From SLNP01 sp964446435 (GTDB lineage Bacteria; Bacteroidota; Bacteroidia; Bacteroidales; VadinHA17), in assembly GCA_964446435.1 (NCBI GenBank), contig CAYUOS010000012.1, positions 1 through 36,368 on the forward strand: a DNA stretch of 36,368 nucleotides, written 5' to 3'. Positions 8,017 through 16,456 of this stretch are shown in pieces (position 1 is the stretch's first letter; every line of letters begins with the position of its first letter). The notes below the pieces were generated by a model. It did not search any database and was not told the DNA's origin. It worked only from the letters and a program-made list of their open reading frames with translations. Position numbers and translations under genes: made by a program.

Positions 8017-8865
8017 ATGGTTGCAGAGCTTGAAACTATCAATTTTGATGAAAAGAGTGGTTTTCGTGCTTCCTGGCTTGATGGGAAGGGAGGATACTGG
8101 CATTTCCATCCTGAGTTCGAACTTGTGCTGAACCTCAAGAGCAATGGAACAAGGATTATCGGTGATAACGTTGAATTGTTTGACCATTATGAGATGACCC
8201 TGGTGGCAGGGAATGTGCCTCACTCATGGAACCACTACAGGAATGCCGGAGAACTGCCTCAGGAATACGGAATAGCATGTCATTTCAGCTACGAAGCACT
8301 GGGCGAAAGCTTTCTCAATCAGCATGAGATGACTTCCTTCAGAGAGCTTCTACAAGAGGCTGAAAGAGGAATTGCCTTTTCAGAAGCAGATGCAAGACTG
8401 GCAGAACCCTTTTTAAGAAGAATGATTGCAACGACAGGTATGGAAAAGATGGTTGCCTTCTTTTCAGTTATGAACATACTGTGCTCATCAGACAGACGCA
8501 GACTGTTGTGTACAGAAAACTACATGGTTGCTTTTGATCATCCGGCCACTAACAGAATGAAGGATGTCTATACCTATATCAGGGAGAATTACCGCAGGCA
8601 GATTACACTTAAGGATGTGTCTTCTGTAGCAAACATGAGCCCAAATGCATTCGGCAGGTACTTCAGGAAGAACAGCGGTGCCGGCCTGACTGAATATATT
8701 AACCAGGTGAGATCAAACAGAGCCTGCTACCTTCTGCGTGAGACAGACGAAAATGTATACGATATTGCCAGAGATTGCGGTTTTAACAGCATCTCCAATT
8801 TCAATAAACAGTTCAGAAAGTTCAATTCAGTAACGCCGAGTGAATACCGCGATCATTATCGTTAG
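8017..8865 (+). CDS. AraC-family transcriptional regulator
   Basis: A 282-residue regulator. An N-terminal cupin-like sensor domain shows HFHPEFELVL at 29-38. The C-terminal ~100 residues form the double helix-turn-helix of AraC/XylS proteins, with LKDVSSVANMSPNAFGRYF in the first motif and VYDIARDCGFNSISNFNKQF in the second. The cupin suggests it binds a small ligand, often a sugar or aromatic compound in this family. It is transcribed away from the hydrolase–symporter–amidase genes, with a 439-base gap between them, so it is a reasonable candidate regulator of that group. No operator could be identified. Confidence 0.92.
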   Translation: MVAELETINFDEKSGFRASWLDGKGGYWHFHPEFELVLNLKSNGTRIIGDNVELFDHYEMTLVAGNVPHSWNHYRNAGELPQEYGIACHFSYEALGESFLNQHEMTSFRELLQEAERGIAFSEADARLAEPFLRRMIATTGMEKMVAFFSVMNILCSSDRRRLLCTENYMVAFDHPATNRMKDVYTYIRENYRRQITLKDVSSVANMSPNAFGRYFRKNSGAGLTEYINQVRSNRACYLLRETDENVYDIARDCGFNSISNFNKQFRKFNSVTPSEYRDHYR

Positions 8866-8940
8866 ACCGCTGTTTATGCCAAAAGTATTATACCGGCAGT
8901 CTTCAATTCAGACGGCCGATAGAAATTAATAAAATTTTGA

Positions 8941-8948
8941 TACATTTG
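8941..8948 (+). promoter_or_regulatory. Candidate -7 element of the tRNA-Arg promoter
   Basis: TACATTTG fits the Bacteroidota -7 consensus TAnnTTTG and lies 11 bases before the first base of the tRNA, which is the right distance for a start just ahead of it. No good -33 TTTG is present at the usual spacing. Confidence 0.55.
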
Positions 8949-8959
8949 CAGCCGAATCA

Positions 8960-9033
8960 GGTTCCGTAGCTCAGTTGGATAGAGCAACAGCCTTCTAAGC
9001 TGTGGGTCACAGGTTCGAATCCTGTCGGAATCA
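8960..9033 (+). tRNA. tRNA-Arg (anticodon TCT)
   Basis: A complete 74-base cloverleaf. The acceptor arms are GGTTCCG at 8960-8966 and CGGAATC at 9026-9032, with one G-T pair, and A9033 is the discriminator. The anticodon stem is ACAGC/GCTGT around loop CTTCTAA, giving anticodon TCT for AGA/AGG codons. The T arm is ACAGG-TTCGAAT-CCTGT. CCA is not encoded, so it must be added after transcription. A protein gene begins only 25 bases downstream. Confidence 0.96.
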
Positions 9034-9058
9034 CAAATGGGGAAACCTCCTCTCTGAT

Positions 9059-10225
9059 ATGAAGCGTGCAATATTCACTTTTCTTCTGTCGCTTGCTGTT
9101 GTTTCAGCATACTCTGCGCCAAAATCCAATACACAGACTGAAATCTATCTCCTGACGATTCTTCCCGGTAATGAGATTTATTCAATCTATGGCCATAGTG
9201 CTCTTCGCATAGTTATTCCCGAGAGAAATTTCGACCAGGTATTCAACTGGGGTGTTTTTGACTTCAATACTCAGAATTTCGGTTACAAATTCGCAAGAGG
9301 CCGCCTGAATTACATGCTGGCAGTCTATACGTATGACAGGTTTTTACAGGAATACTTCCTCGAGCAGAGGACAGTGTTTTCTCAGCGGCTGAATCTTGAG
9401 CCTGCCGAAAAGGAAAGATTGATTGAGCTTGCCTTTGACAACCTTAAACCTGAAAATATCCTTTACCTGTACGATTTCTTTTATGATAATTGTGCCACCC
9501 GCATCAGAGATATCATAATTAAGTCCCTTGATGGTTCTCTATCGGTTCCTGAATCCAGGCGACGCGAAACTCCTACCTTCAGAGAACTCATCGACAAATA
9601 TCAGAAACCCTACAGATGGCTCGATCTGGGAATTGATCTGCTGCTGGGAATACCTGCCGACAGCAAAGCCTCGGCCATGGAACAGATGTTCCTTCCTGAT
9701 TATCTGATGTCAAACCTTAGCGAAGCTTCGGTAGTCAGAAAGTCGGGTTCTGAGCCACTTCTTGAGGAACCGGAGACAATCTTTGATTTTGAACCATCTG
9801 CCGTAACACGGAACCGGTTCTCATCTCCCATGTTTGTATTATGGGGTCTGCTTGCACTGATTTTGATCGTCTCTCTATCCAATATCACCATGAAGTGGAT
9901 GAGAAGAATAGATATATCCTTGTTTACGGTCTTTTCGATTCTTGCAGTACTGATCTTCTTTATGGTCTTCATGACTGACCATGGTGCCACAAAATGGAAC
10001 CTTAACATTATATGGCTAAGTCCCATTGTAGTTGCCTCCCTGATTCAGCTTGTACTGAATGTAAGGAAACCCTACTGGTATCGTATCAATCTATACATTA
10101 CCGTACTCTTTCTTGTTACAGCCCCGTTTCTTCCACAATCGATCAACAGATACCTCATACCTGTCATAATGATTCTGATCGTGCGGCTATTCTTTCTGTC
10201 AAGGTTCGGAAAACCGGTTGAATAG
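9059..10225 (+). CDS. DUF4105 (Lnb N-terminal periplasmic domain) membrane protein
   Basis: A 388-residue exported protein. The start at 9059 was chosen because it gives a signal peptide (MKRAIFTFLLSLAVVSAYSA) and because the longer frame would run into the tRNA. The N-terminal ~200 residues match DUF4105: YSIYGHSALR, FNWGVFDF and FFYDNCATR provide a conserved His and Cys, reminiscent of the papain-like NlpC/LRAT fold. The C-terminal third has about five hydrophobic segments, so the conserved domain should face the periplasm while the protein stays in the inner membrane. The molecular role of this family is not established; the His/Cys pair suggests a hydrolase or transferase acting on lipid or envelope substrates. 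Confidence 0.85.
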   Translation: MKRAIFTFLLSLAVVSAYSAPKSNTQTEIYLLTILPGNEIYSIYGHSALRIVIPERNFDQVFNWGVFDFNTQNFGYKFARGRLNYMLAVYTYDRFLQEYFLEQRTVFSQRLNLEPAEKERLIELAFDNLKPENILYLYDFFYDNCATRIRDIIIKSLDGSLSVPESRRRETPTFRELIDKYQKPYRWLDLGIDLLLGIPADSKASAMEQMFLPDYLMSNLSEASVVRKSGSEPLLEEPETIFDFEPSAVTRNRFSSPMFVLWGLLALILIVSLSNITMKWMRRIDISLFTVFSILAVLIFFMVFMTDHGATKWNLNIIWLSPIVVASLIQLVLNVRKPYWYRINLYITVLFLVTAPFLPQSINRYLIPVIMILIVRLFFLSRFGKPVE

Positions 10226-10322
10226 AAACGTCTCTTACCTTACCAGCCTGGTCTTTTAACATAACTTTAACACTCTTTAATACACAGTTAGAAGTTAAGA
10301 TGTTTCTTTTGTGTCAGCAATT

Positions 10323-10339
10323 CAGAATACAATATTCTG
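10323..10339. promoter_or_regulatory. 17-bp perfect inverted repeat upstream of moxR, candidate operator
   Basis: CAGAATA-CAA-TATTCTG forms two 7-base arms around a 3-base spacer. It lies 38 bases before the chosen moxR start and about 20 bases behind a TTTG (10308-10311) that could be a -33 element. It would therefore overlap the -7 region of the Bat operon promoter. A bound repressor or activator is inferred only. Confidence 0.45.
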
Positions 10340-10377
10340 TTTGTGGAACACAGGGAAACATAATAAATTCATTTAAT

Positions 10378-11373
10378 ATGGAGCAGACTTCTGATATCAG
10401 GAAACTTAACGAGAAAATTGAAGCTGAGAGCGCATTAATTGACATTATCAGGTCTGAGATGAATAAGGTCATTATCGGACAGAAGCATCTGACTGATACC
10501 CTTCTGATAGGATTGCTTACTAATGGACATATACTTATTGAGGGGGTTCCTGGATTAGCCAAGACACTGGCCATCAGAACCCTGGCATCGATAATTGATG
10601 CCCGTTTCAGCAGGATACAGTTTACTCCTGACCTCCTGCCTGCAGATCTTATCGGAACAATGATATACAGCCAGAAAAGGGAGGAATTCCTTGTCAGAAA
10701 AGGACCAATATTTGCAAATTTCATTCTTGCTGATGAGGTTAACAGATCTCCGGCAAAGGTTCAAAGCGCATTACTTGAAGCAATGCAGGAGCGCCAGGTT
10801 ACCATAGGAGACCAGACCTATCAGCTTGATGACCCCTTTATGGTTCTGGCAACCCAGAACCCTATTGAGCAGGAAGGTACCTATCCGCTTCCTGAAGCAC
10901 AGGTAGACAGGTTTATGATGAAAGTCCTTATCACTTATCCAGGGCTTGAGGAGGAGAAGCTGATTGTAAGAGAAAATCTTGCGGCTGAATTCCCTGCGGC
11001 CAATAAGGTTCTGTCGATAAAAGACATAATTAAGGCAAGGGGTGTGGTAAGGGAAGTTTACATGGATGAAAAGATCGAAAACTATATTCTCAGCATTGTA
11101 TTTGCAACACGTGAGCCAGAGAGATACGGGCTGGCGGGAATCAAGCCAATGATATCATACGGATCATCACCAAGAGCCTCAATAAACCTTGCACTCGCGG
11201 CAAAGGCATATGCTTTTATCAGAAGAAGGGGGTACGTGGTTCCCGAAGATGTCAGAAGCGTCTGTTATGACGTAATGCGCCACAGAATCGGACTTACCTA
11301 TGAAGCGGAAGCAGAGCTGGTTACTACTGATGCAATAATAACAGATATTCTGAACAGTGTTGAGGTTCCTTAA
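10378..11373 (+). CDS. moxR: MoxR-family AAA+ ATPase, first gene of the Bat operon
   Basis: A 331-residue AAA+ ATPase of the MoxR family. Walker A is GVPGLAKT at 56-63, Walker B ILADE at 116-120, followed by the sensor region ATQNPIEQEG and a C-terminal lid domain. The ATG at 10378 was preferred over the upstream in-frame codon at 10300, because MoxR proteins begin near this point and the longer N terminus is unlike the family. MoxR ATPases act as chaperones with von Willebrand A (VWA) domain proteins. Here it leads a run of DUF58, BatA and BatB genes, the usual partners. The next gene starts inside its 3' end. Confidence 0.95.
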   Translation: MEQTSDIRKLNEKIEAESALIDIIRSEMNKVIIGQKHLTDTLLIGLLTNGHILIEGVPGLAKTLAIRTLASIIDARFSRIQFTPDLLPADLIGTMIYSQKREEFLVRKGPIFANFILADEVNRSPAKVQSALLEAMQERQVTIGDQTYQLDDPFMVLATQNPIEQEGTYPLPEAQVDRFMMKVLITYPGLEEEKLIVRENLAAEFPAANKVLSIKDIIKARGVVREVYMDEKIENYILSIVFATREPERYGLAGIKPMISYGSSPRASINLALAAKAYAFIRRRGYVVPEDVRSVCYDVMRHRIGLTYEAEAELVTTDAIITDILNSVEVP

Positions 11374-11788
11374 AATATTAACACTGAGTCTGATACTGCT
11401 TTCGTCAGTCTTTGTCCCTAATTCCAGGGCACAGAACTTTGTGGGCGTTAATGAAGGTGAGATAGTGAAGAGTATGGATAAGTCAATGCCCTCATTTACA
11501 AGGCAAAAGGGTGTGGTTAACGAGACATGGAATTATCTTAAATATGAGTCACGTGACGGTTTGCAGACCCTGCTTTTCTTCCTCGACAATAAGGGCAGGT
11601 GCACCGAGGTAAGACATATCTTCGACAGAAGCCTTTATTCCGAGAAGGTAAGCTTCAATAATGAAAAATACAGGCGAGTTAGCGATAATAGCTGGATTGA
11701 AATAAAAGGCAGGAAAGAGTTCTCAATTACTCTGACGGATGATACCTGGTTCTATACTATGAGAATACGGGAAAAGGAAAAACGATAA
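11357..11788 (+). CDS. Small exported protein of unknown function within the Bat operon
   Basis: A 143-residue protein starting with GTG and overlapping the moxR end by 17 bases. A hydrophobic signal peptide (LKILTLSLILLSSVFV) ends near a PNSRAQN cleavage region. The rest is a short soluble domain rich in aromatic and charged residues, with FFLDNKGRCTEVRHIF near its middle. No domain is recognised. The tight packing between moxR and the DUF58 gene argues that it is a real co-expressed periplasmic protein, perhaps an accessory factor of the complex. Confidence 0.75.
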   Translation: MLRFLKILTLSLILLSSVFVPNSRAQNFVGVNEGEIVKSMDKSMPSFTRQKGVVNETWNYLKYESRDGLQTLLFFLDNKGRCTEVRHIFDRSLYSEKVSFNNEKYRRVSDNSWIEIKGRKEFSITLTDDTWFYTMRIREKEKR

Positions 11789-11792
11789 GGAA

Positions 11793-12656
11793 TTGGAAGC
11801 AACAGACCTCATAAAAAAGTTACGAAAGATAGAGATCAGGACGAGAGGACTGAGCCGACAGGTCTTTGCAGGTGAGTATCACAGCGCTTTCAAGGGCAGG
11901 GGTATCGCATTCAGTGAAGTCAGGGAGTACATCTATGGAGATGATATAAGAAGCATCGACTGGAATGTTACTGCCAGGTTCAATCATCCCTTTGTAAAGG
12001 TTTTTGATGAAGAGAGGGAACTGACCGTCATACTGATGATAGATGTCAGTGGTTCAGGAGCATTCGGAACAGAATCAAAGTTCAAGAAGGATCAGATTAC
12101 CGAAATAGCAGCTCTTCTTTCATTCTCTGCCATATCAAATAACGACAAGATTGGTGTTGTTTTCTTCTCTTCAAAGGTCGAGAGGTTCATCCCACCCAAA
12201 AAGGGACGAACACACATCCTGAGGGTGATTCGTGAGCTCCTCGATTTCGTGCCTGAAGACAGAAACAGCTCACTCGACGAGCCTCTCAGGTTTATCACCA
12301 ATGCAATCAAGAAGAGATCAATTGTGTTTATCATTTCAGATTTTCTGGTTCCTGATTTTGAGAAGCCATTGAGGATAGCGTCAGGAAAACATGATGTGGT
12401 AGCAGTAAGGGTTTTTGACAAGGCTGAAATGAAGATGCCTGATATTGGTTTTATAAAGGTAAGGGATACAGAGACCGGTTCTGAGTCGTGGGTCGACACT
12501 TCATCGGCAGAAAACAGGAGGAAATATGCAGACTGGTGGACAGATAATTCAGAACGGTTAAAGGTTGTTTTCAGCAAATGCGGGGTTGATGCAGCCTCCA
12601 TAAGCACCTCAGATGATTACGTTAAGCCACTGATCAATCTATTCAAGCGGAGATGA
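11793..12656 (+). CDS. DUF58 (VWA-like) protein of the Bat operon
   Basis: A 287-residue cytoplasmic DUF58 protein. The family signature YIYGDDIRSIDWNVTAR lies around 47-63, followed by a VWA-like fold whose metal site begins MIDVSGSG near 82-89. It starts with TTG at 11793, five bases behind the preceding gene. Its stop overlaps the next start by four bases (ATGA). DUF58 proteins are nearly always encoded next to MoxR and are thought to bind it as client or adaptor. No membrane segment is present. Confidence 0.92.
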   Translation: MEATDLIKKLRKIEIRTRGLSRQVFAGEYHSAFKGRGIAFSEVREYIYGDDIRSIDWNVTARFNHPFVKVFDEERELTVILMIDVSGSGAFGTESKFKKDQITEIAALLSFSAISNNDKIGVVFFSSKVERFIPPKKGRTHILRVIRELLDFVPEDRNSSLDEPLRFITNAIKKRSIVFIISDFLVPDFEKPLRIASGKHDVVAVRVFDKAEMKMPDIGFIKVRDTETGSESWVDTSSAENRRKYADWWTDNSERLKVVFSKCGVDAASISTSDDYVKPLINLFKRR

Positions 12657-13654
12657 TGAGACGGAAGGAGATAGTTCTGATATGTTTTATCGCCAGCCTT
12701 TTTGTCTTCGGCGGCAAAAGGGCCAATTCCCAGGATGTCAGAGTCAGTACTGATCCTGACACTGCTACTATTCTGATCGGAGATCAGATTTGGTTCAGCG
12801 TATTAATTGAGAAGCCGGTCGGCCTTAAGGTTGAACACTCCCGTTTACGTGACACCATAAAGAAAGACATTGAGATTATAAGGGGTCCGGTTACTGACTC
12901 AGCAAGAATCCCTGGCGACAGAGTAGTTGTCAGAGACAGATACCTGATTACTTCATTCGATACAGGCAGATACGAAATACCTCCTTTTTATGCTGAAATA
13001 GTAAGTGACGAAGGAATCAAACGATTCTACTCCGATTACAGTTACCTTTCAGTCAGGCGAACAGATATCTCCCCGAAGGATACCACCATGCAGTTTTTTG
13101 ACATAATTCCTCCTTACAGGGCTCCGATTACTCAGGAAGAGGCGCTGCCATGGGTGCTGATTACGGTAGCATTAGCCCTTCTGGTCTATCTGCTCATTAA
13201 ATATCTGAAATCAAGGCGGAGGGAGGATCAAGGAAATCTGACGGAAGACCCTGTTGAGGCTGCACATATTCTGGCCTACAGGCGTCTTGAGAGACTTAAG
13301 GGAGAGAAGCTCTGGCAAAAAGGAGAATTCAAGGAGTATTATACCCGTTTGACAGAGATACTCCGTGTATATCTTGACATGAGATTCTCAATGAATTCGA
13401 TGGAATCAACGACATCAGAAATATTGCTGGAGATTGCCAATTACCGGGTTACAGAGGGGGAGGCCTCAGATTCGCTGAAACAGGTTCTTGAACTCGCAGA
13501 CATGGTTAAATTCGCGAAATTCACTCCAGACTCTTCAGACTGTGAACTCAGCATGGAGATGGCGTGGAGCTTTATATCCATGACCCGGAAGGAAAAGCTG
13601 CCCCTAAAGGATAATGACACTTCTGGTCAGAAGGAAGGAGGTGATGGAGAATGA
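12653..13654 (+). CDS. Bat-operon single-pass membrane protein, BatD/DUF4381-like
   Basis: A 333-residue protein with a signal peptide at 1-26, an extracytoplasmic beta-rich domain to about 160, one membrane helix at 165-184 (LPWVLITVALALLVYLLIKY), and a charged cytoplasmic tail of about 145 residues. The tail carries HILAYRRLERLKGEKLWQKG and a YYTRLTEILRVYLDMRF segment. This layout resembles shortened BatD proteins. It overlaps the DUF58 and batA genes by four bases at each end. A role in presenting envelope signals or substrates to the MoxR/VWA complex is inferred from position. Confidence 0.8.
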   Translation: MMRRKEIVLICFIASLFVFGGKRANSQDVRVSTDPDTATILIGDQIWFSVLIEKPVGLKVEHSRLRDTIKKDIEIIRGPVTDSARIPGDRVVVRDRYLITSFDTGRYEIPPFYAEIVSDEGIKRFYSDYSYLSVRRTDISPKDTTMQFFDIIPPYRAPITQEEALPWVLITVALALLVYLLIKYLKSRRREDQGNLTEDPVEAAHILAYRRLERLKGEKLWQKGEFKEYYTRLTEILRVYLDMRFSMNSMESTTSEILLEIANYRVTEGEASDSLKQVLELADMVKFAKFTPDSSDCELSMEMAWSFISMTRKEKLPLKDNDTSGQKEGGDGE

Positions 13655-14649
13655 CAGGTATTAAATTCGCTCAACCATACTTCCTGCTCTTACTCGGACT
13701 TGTGCCATTATTGGTGGCATGGTACATATGGCGCCGCGACCGCAATATGACATCACTGACAATCACAGGCAAACAACAGTTTGAGGGGTTCAGGAAATCA
13801 TTCAGGCATTTCCTTCGTCATCTCCTTTTTATTTCAAGGCTTATATTATTAATACTGATCACACTGATTCTGGCGCGGCCACAATCAACTGACCGGTGGC
13901 AGAATGTCTCAACAGAGGGTATTGATATTATGCTCGTTATTGATATTTCGGGCAGTATGCTTGCGCAGGACTTCAAACCAGACAGGATAGAGGCGGCAAA
14001 GAATGTAGCGACAGAGTTTATCGCCGGGAGGCCATATGACCGCATGGGTCTGGTGGTTTTCAGCGGGGAAAGCTTTACCCAGTGTCCTTTGACAACTGAC
14101 CATGCAACCTTAATAAATCTGCTCAGGGAGATTAAAAGCGGAATGATTGAAGACGGCACTGCCATCGGAATGGGAATTGCAACAGCGGTAAACCGTCTTA
14201 AGGATTCTGATTCAAAAAGCAAGGTGATAATACTGCTCACAGACGGAATCAACAACCGTGGAGCAATAGACCCTTTGACTGCAGCAGACCTTGCTTCCAC
14301 ATTCAACATTAAAGTCTATACAATAGGAGTAGGATCGATAGGTAACGCACCCTACCCGGTTCAAACCCCATTCGGAGTACAACTGCGAAATATGCCTGTT
14401 GAGATTGATGAAGATATCCTGAAAGATATATCCTCGAAGACCGGAGGAAAGTATTACAGGGCAACAGATAATACTACCCTTTTGAAAATCTACCAGGAAA
14501 TTGACCAGCTTGAGAAGACGAAAATAGATGTCATGGAGTTCAGCCGCAAGATTGAGGAGTACATGCCCCTTGCAATTGCAGCAGTAATTATACTGCTTCT
14601 GGAGACCCTCCTGAGATATCTCGTGATGAAAAACATCTTGAATTTTTGA
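13651..14649 (+). CDS. batA: BatA, VWA-domain membrane protein
   Basis: A 332-residue protein with two N-terminal membrane helices, a VWA domain, and a C-terminal helix (LAIAAVIILLLETLLRYL). The metal-ion-dependent adhesion site (MIDAS) is intact: DISGS at 98-102, the threonine in EDGTAIGMG, and the LTDG motif. It is one of the paired VWA proteins of the Bacteroides aerotolerance (Bat) operon; later studies tie Bat proteins to envelope stress. BatA and BatB probably assemble in the inner membrane. It overlaps the upstream gene by four bases. Confidence 0.93.
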   Translation: MTGIKFAQPYFLLLLGLVPLLVAWYIWRRDRNMTSLTITGKQQFEGFRKSFRHFLRHLLFISRLILLILITLILARPQSTDRWQNVSTEGIDIMLVIDISGSMLAQDFKPDRIEAAKNVATEFIAGRPYDRMGLVVFSGESFTQCPLTTDHATLINLLREIKSGMIEDGTAIGMGIATAVNRLKDSDSKSKVIILLTDGINNRGAIDPLTAADLASTFNIKVYTIGVGSIGNAPYPVQTPFGVQLRNMPVEIDEDILKDISSKTGGKYYRATDNTTLLKIYQEIDQLEKTKIDVMEFSRKIEEYMPLAIAAVIILLLETLLRYLVMKNILNF

Positions 14650-14654
14650 CAGAT

Positions 14655-15695
14655 ATGGAATTATTCAGGTTTGCCAATCCCGATAATCTTTACCTGCTGC
14701 TGGCGCTGCCGGTGACAGCTGCAGCCTGGATATTTGCCAGACACAGGTCGGGAAGACTTCTGAGGAATTTTGGTCACGACTCAATGGTGGAGAAGCTGAC
14801 ACCAGACAGATCATATGCAAGGCCTGCCATAAAACTACTGCTTATCACCGTCTCGCTCGCCTTGTTGGTTATAGCCTCAGCGCGTCCGCAATATGGAGCA
14901 AGGCTGGAAGAGGTTAAGAAGGAGGGTGTGGAGGTTATCATTGCACTTGACGTCAGCAACTCTATGCTCGCTGCCGACATCAGGCCCAGCAGGCTGGAAC
15001 GTTCGAAACAGGCTGTCGAGAGGATGGTGGAGGTGCTGGAGAATGACAGAATAGGCCTTATTGTCTTTGCAGGAGACGCTTATATCCAGCTTCCTGTTAC
15101 TGCAGACTATGCATCGGCAAAAATGTTTCTCTCATCAATCGGGCCGGAAATTGTTCCAAAACAGGGAACAGCAATAGGAGCTTCCATCAACCTTGCAGCA
15201 AGATCGTTCTCACCACAGAATGCGGGAAGCCGCGCCCTGATAATCATAACCGACGGAGAGAACCATGAAGACGATCCGGTTGCTGCGGCCAGGGAAGCGA
15301 TGAAATCCGATATAGTTATTTATACTGTTGGGATAGGCTCTCCTGAGGGTGGCCCGATACCTTTAAATGTTGGAGGCCGTACTGAATTCCTGCGAGACAG
15401 CGACGGAAATACTGTAATTACCAGGCTCGATGAGGCTGTTCTTCAGGAGATAGCCTCTGTGACAGGTGGCAAGTATATTCGGGCAACAAATGCAGGACTC
15501 GGTCTTAATGAGATTTACACCGACATAGGCAGGATGAGTAAGAGTGATACCGGAGGTAAGGTCTTTACCGAGTATAATGATCAGTTCCAGTATTTTGCCG
15601 GAGCAGCCCTTATGCTTTTGCTTATGGAAATCTTGATTATGGATAGGAAAAACAGAAGATTTGGCAATCTTAAGCTGTTTAAAATGAAGATATAG
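14655..15695 (+). CDS. batB: BatB, VWA-domain membrane protein
   Basis: About 346 residues, with a hydrophobic N-terminal pair of helices, a VWA domain and a C-terminal helix. The MIDAS begins DVSNS (near residues 99-103 from this start), with QGTAIGASI and ITDGENHEDD completing the site. The ATG at 14655 was chosen over the in-frame TTG at 14646, which overlaps the batA stop. It is paralogous to BatA next to it. The two are expected to form a membrane complex with BatC, D and E. Confidence 0.93.
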   Translation: MELFRFANPDNLYLLLALPVTAAAWIFARHRSGRLLRNFGHDSMVEKLTPDRSYARPAIKLLLITVSLALLVIASARPQYGARLEEVKKEGVEVIIALDVSNSMLAADIRPSRLERSKQAVERMVEVLENDRIGLIVFAGDAYIQLPVTADYASAKMFLSSIGPEIVPKQGTAIGASINLAARSFSPQNAGSRALIIITDGENHEDDPVAAAREAMKSDIVIYTVGIGSPEGGPIPLNVGGRTEFLRDSDGNTVITRLDEAVLQEIASVTGGKYIRATNAGLGLNEIYTDIGRMSKSDTGGKVFTEYNDQFQYFAGAALMLLLMEILIMDRKNRRFGNLKLFKMKI

Positions 15696-15703
15696 TTTTT
15701 AAC

Positions 15704-15709
15704 AGGAGG
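15704..15709 (+). promoter_or_regulatory. Strong Shine-Dalgarno AGGAGG before batC
   Basis: AGGAGG lies nine bases ahead of the batC ATG at 15719. It is the best ribosome-binding site in the operon, where most other genes rely on overlap with the gene before. It fixes the batC start. Confidence 0.75.
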
Positions 15710-15718
15710 AGACGTAAT

Positions 15719-16450
15719 ATGAAGAGAGGAGTGAAATACAACAGAAGATATCTCCGCACCATCTTCCTTGCGTTACTTTTACTGAATAGCACGGTGGCAA
15801 CCCTTTTCTCACAGAGTGACAGAAAACATGTAAGGGAGGGTAATCGTGACTACAGGTCGGGGAGGTATGGTGATTCAGAACTCGCATACAGGAGAGCAAC
15901 GGAAATTCCCAGGGGTACTCCTGATGCCTGGTTCAATCTGGGAAATTCTATTTACAGGCAGCAGAGATTTGAAGACGCTGCCGAATCTTTTCTGAAGAAT
16001 GCCTCACTGGATGATAATCCGGTAAAGAGGGCAAACAGCTTCTACAATCTTGGCAATTCCCTGCTTAGTGCAGACAGAATTGAGGAGAGTATAGAGGCTT
16101 ACAAAAACTCACTTAGGCTCAATCCTGATAATGCTGAGGCTAAGTTCAATCTCGCTTATGCCCAGGATATGCTTCGCGAGCAACAGGAACAGAATGAGAG
16201 TCAGGGTGATGGTGAAGATAATCAGGAGAGTGATCAGAATAAAAAGGATCAGGAGAGTGGTGACCAGGATAAGAACAGCAATCAGGATGATAGCAGCCAG
16301 CAGGAAAAGCCTGACCAGCAGCAGATGTTCCCGAAGGAGGATGCGAGGCGTTTGCTTGAGGCACTCGCTGAGAATGAAAAACAACTTCAGGAAAAGGTGA
16401 AGAAGGATAAAGCAGCGGCGGCAATGGTAAGAATTCTTAGAAACTGGTAA
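15719..16450 (+). CDS. batC: BatC, exported tetratricopeptide repeat protein
   Basis: A 243-residue protein. A signal peptide or anchor (TIFLALLLLNSTVATLF) is followed by at least three TPR-like units: REGNRDYRSGRYGDSELAYR, DAWFNLGNSIYRQQRFEDAA and SFYNLGNSLLSADRIEESIE. A low-complexity acidic and glutamine-rich linker runs from about 155 to 205, full of Glu, Gln, Asp, Ser and Lys. The TPRs should provide protein contacts for the BatA/BatB complex on the periplasmic side. The linker gives several long but spurious overlapping frames. Confidence 0.9.
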   Translation: MKRGVKYNRRYLRTIFLALLLLNSTVATLFSQSDRKHVREGNRDYRSGRYGDSELAYRRATEIPRGTPDAWFNLGNSIYRQQRFEDAAESFLKNASLDDNPVKRANSFYNLGNSLLSADRIEESIEAYKNSLRLNPDNAEAKFNLAYAQDMLREQQEQNESQGDGEDNQESDQNKKDQESGDQDKNSNQDDSSQQEKPDQQQMFPKEDARRLLEALAENEKQLQEKVKKDKAAAAMVRILRNW

Positions 16451-16456
16451 AAGGCT

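Noticed and set aside
8874..9071. A 65-codon minus-strand frame across the tRNA (contains RIRTCDPQLRRLLLYPTELR)
   Set aside because: This is the familiar antisense translation of a tRNA gene, often mis-annotated as a protein. The tRNA-Arg cloverleaf is complete.
16109..16424. Long overlapping frames on both strands in the batC region
   Set aside because: They arise from the low-complexity Glu/Gln/Asp/Ser/Lys-rich linker of BatC, which lacks stops in several frames.
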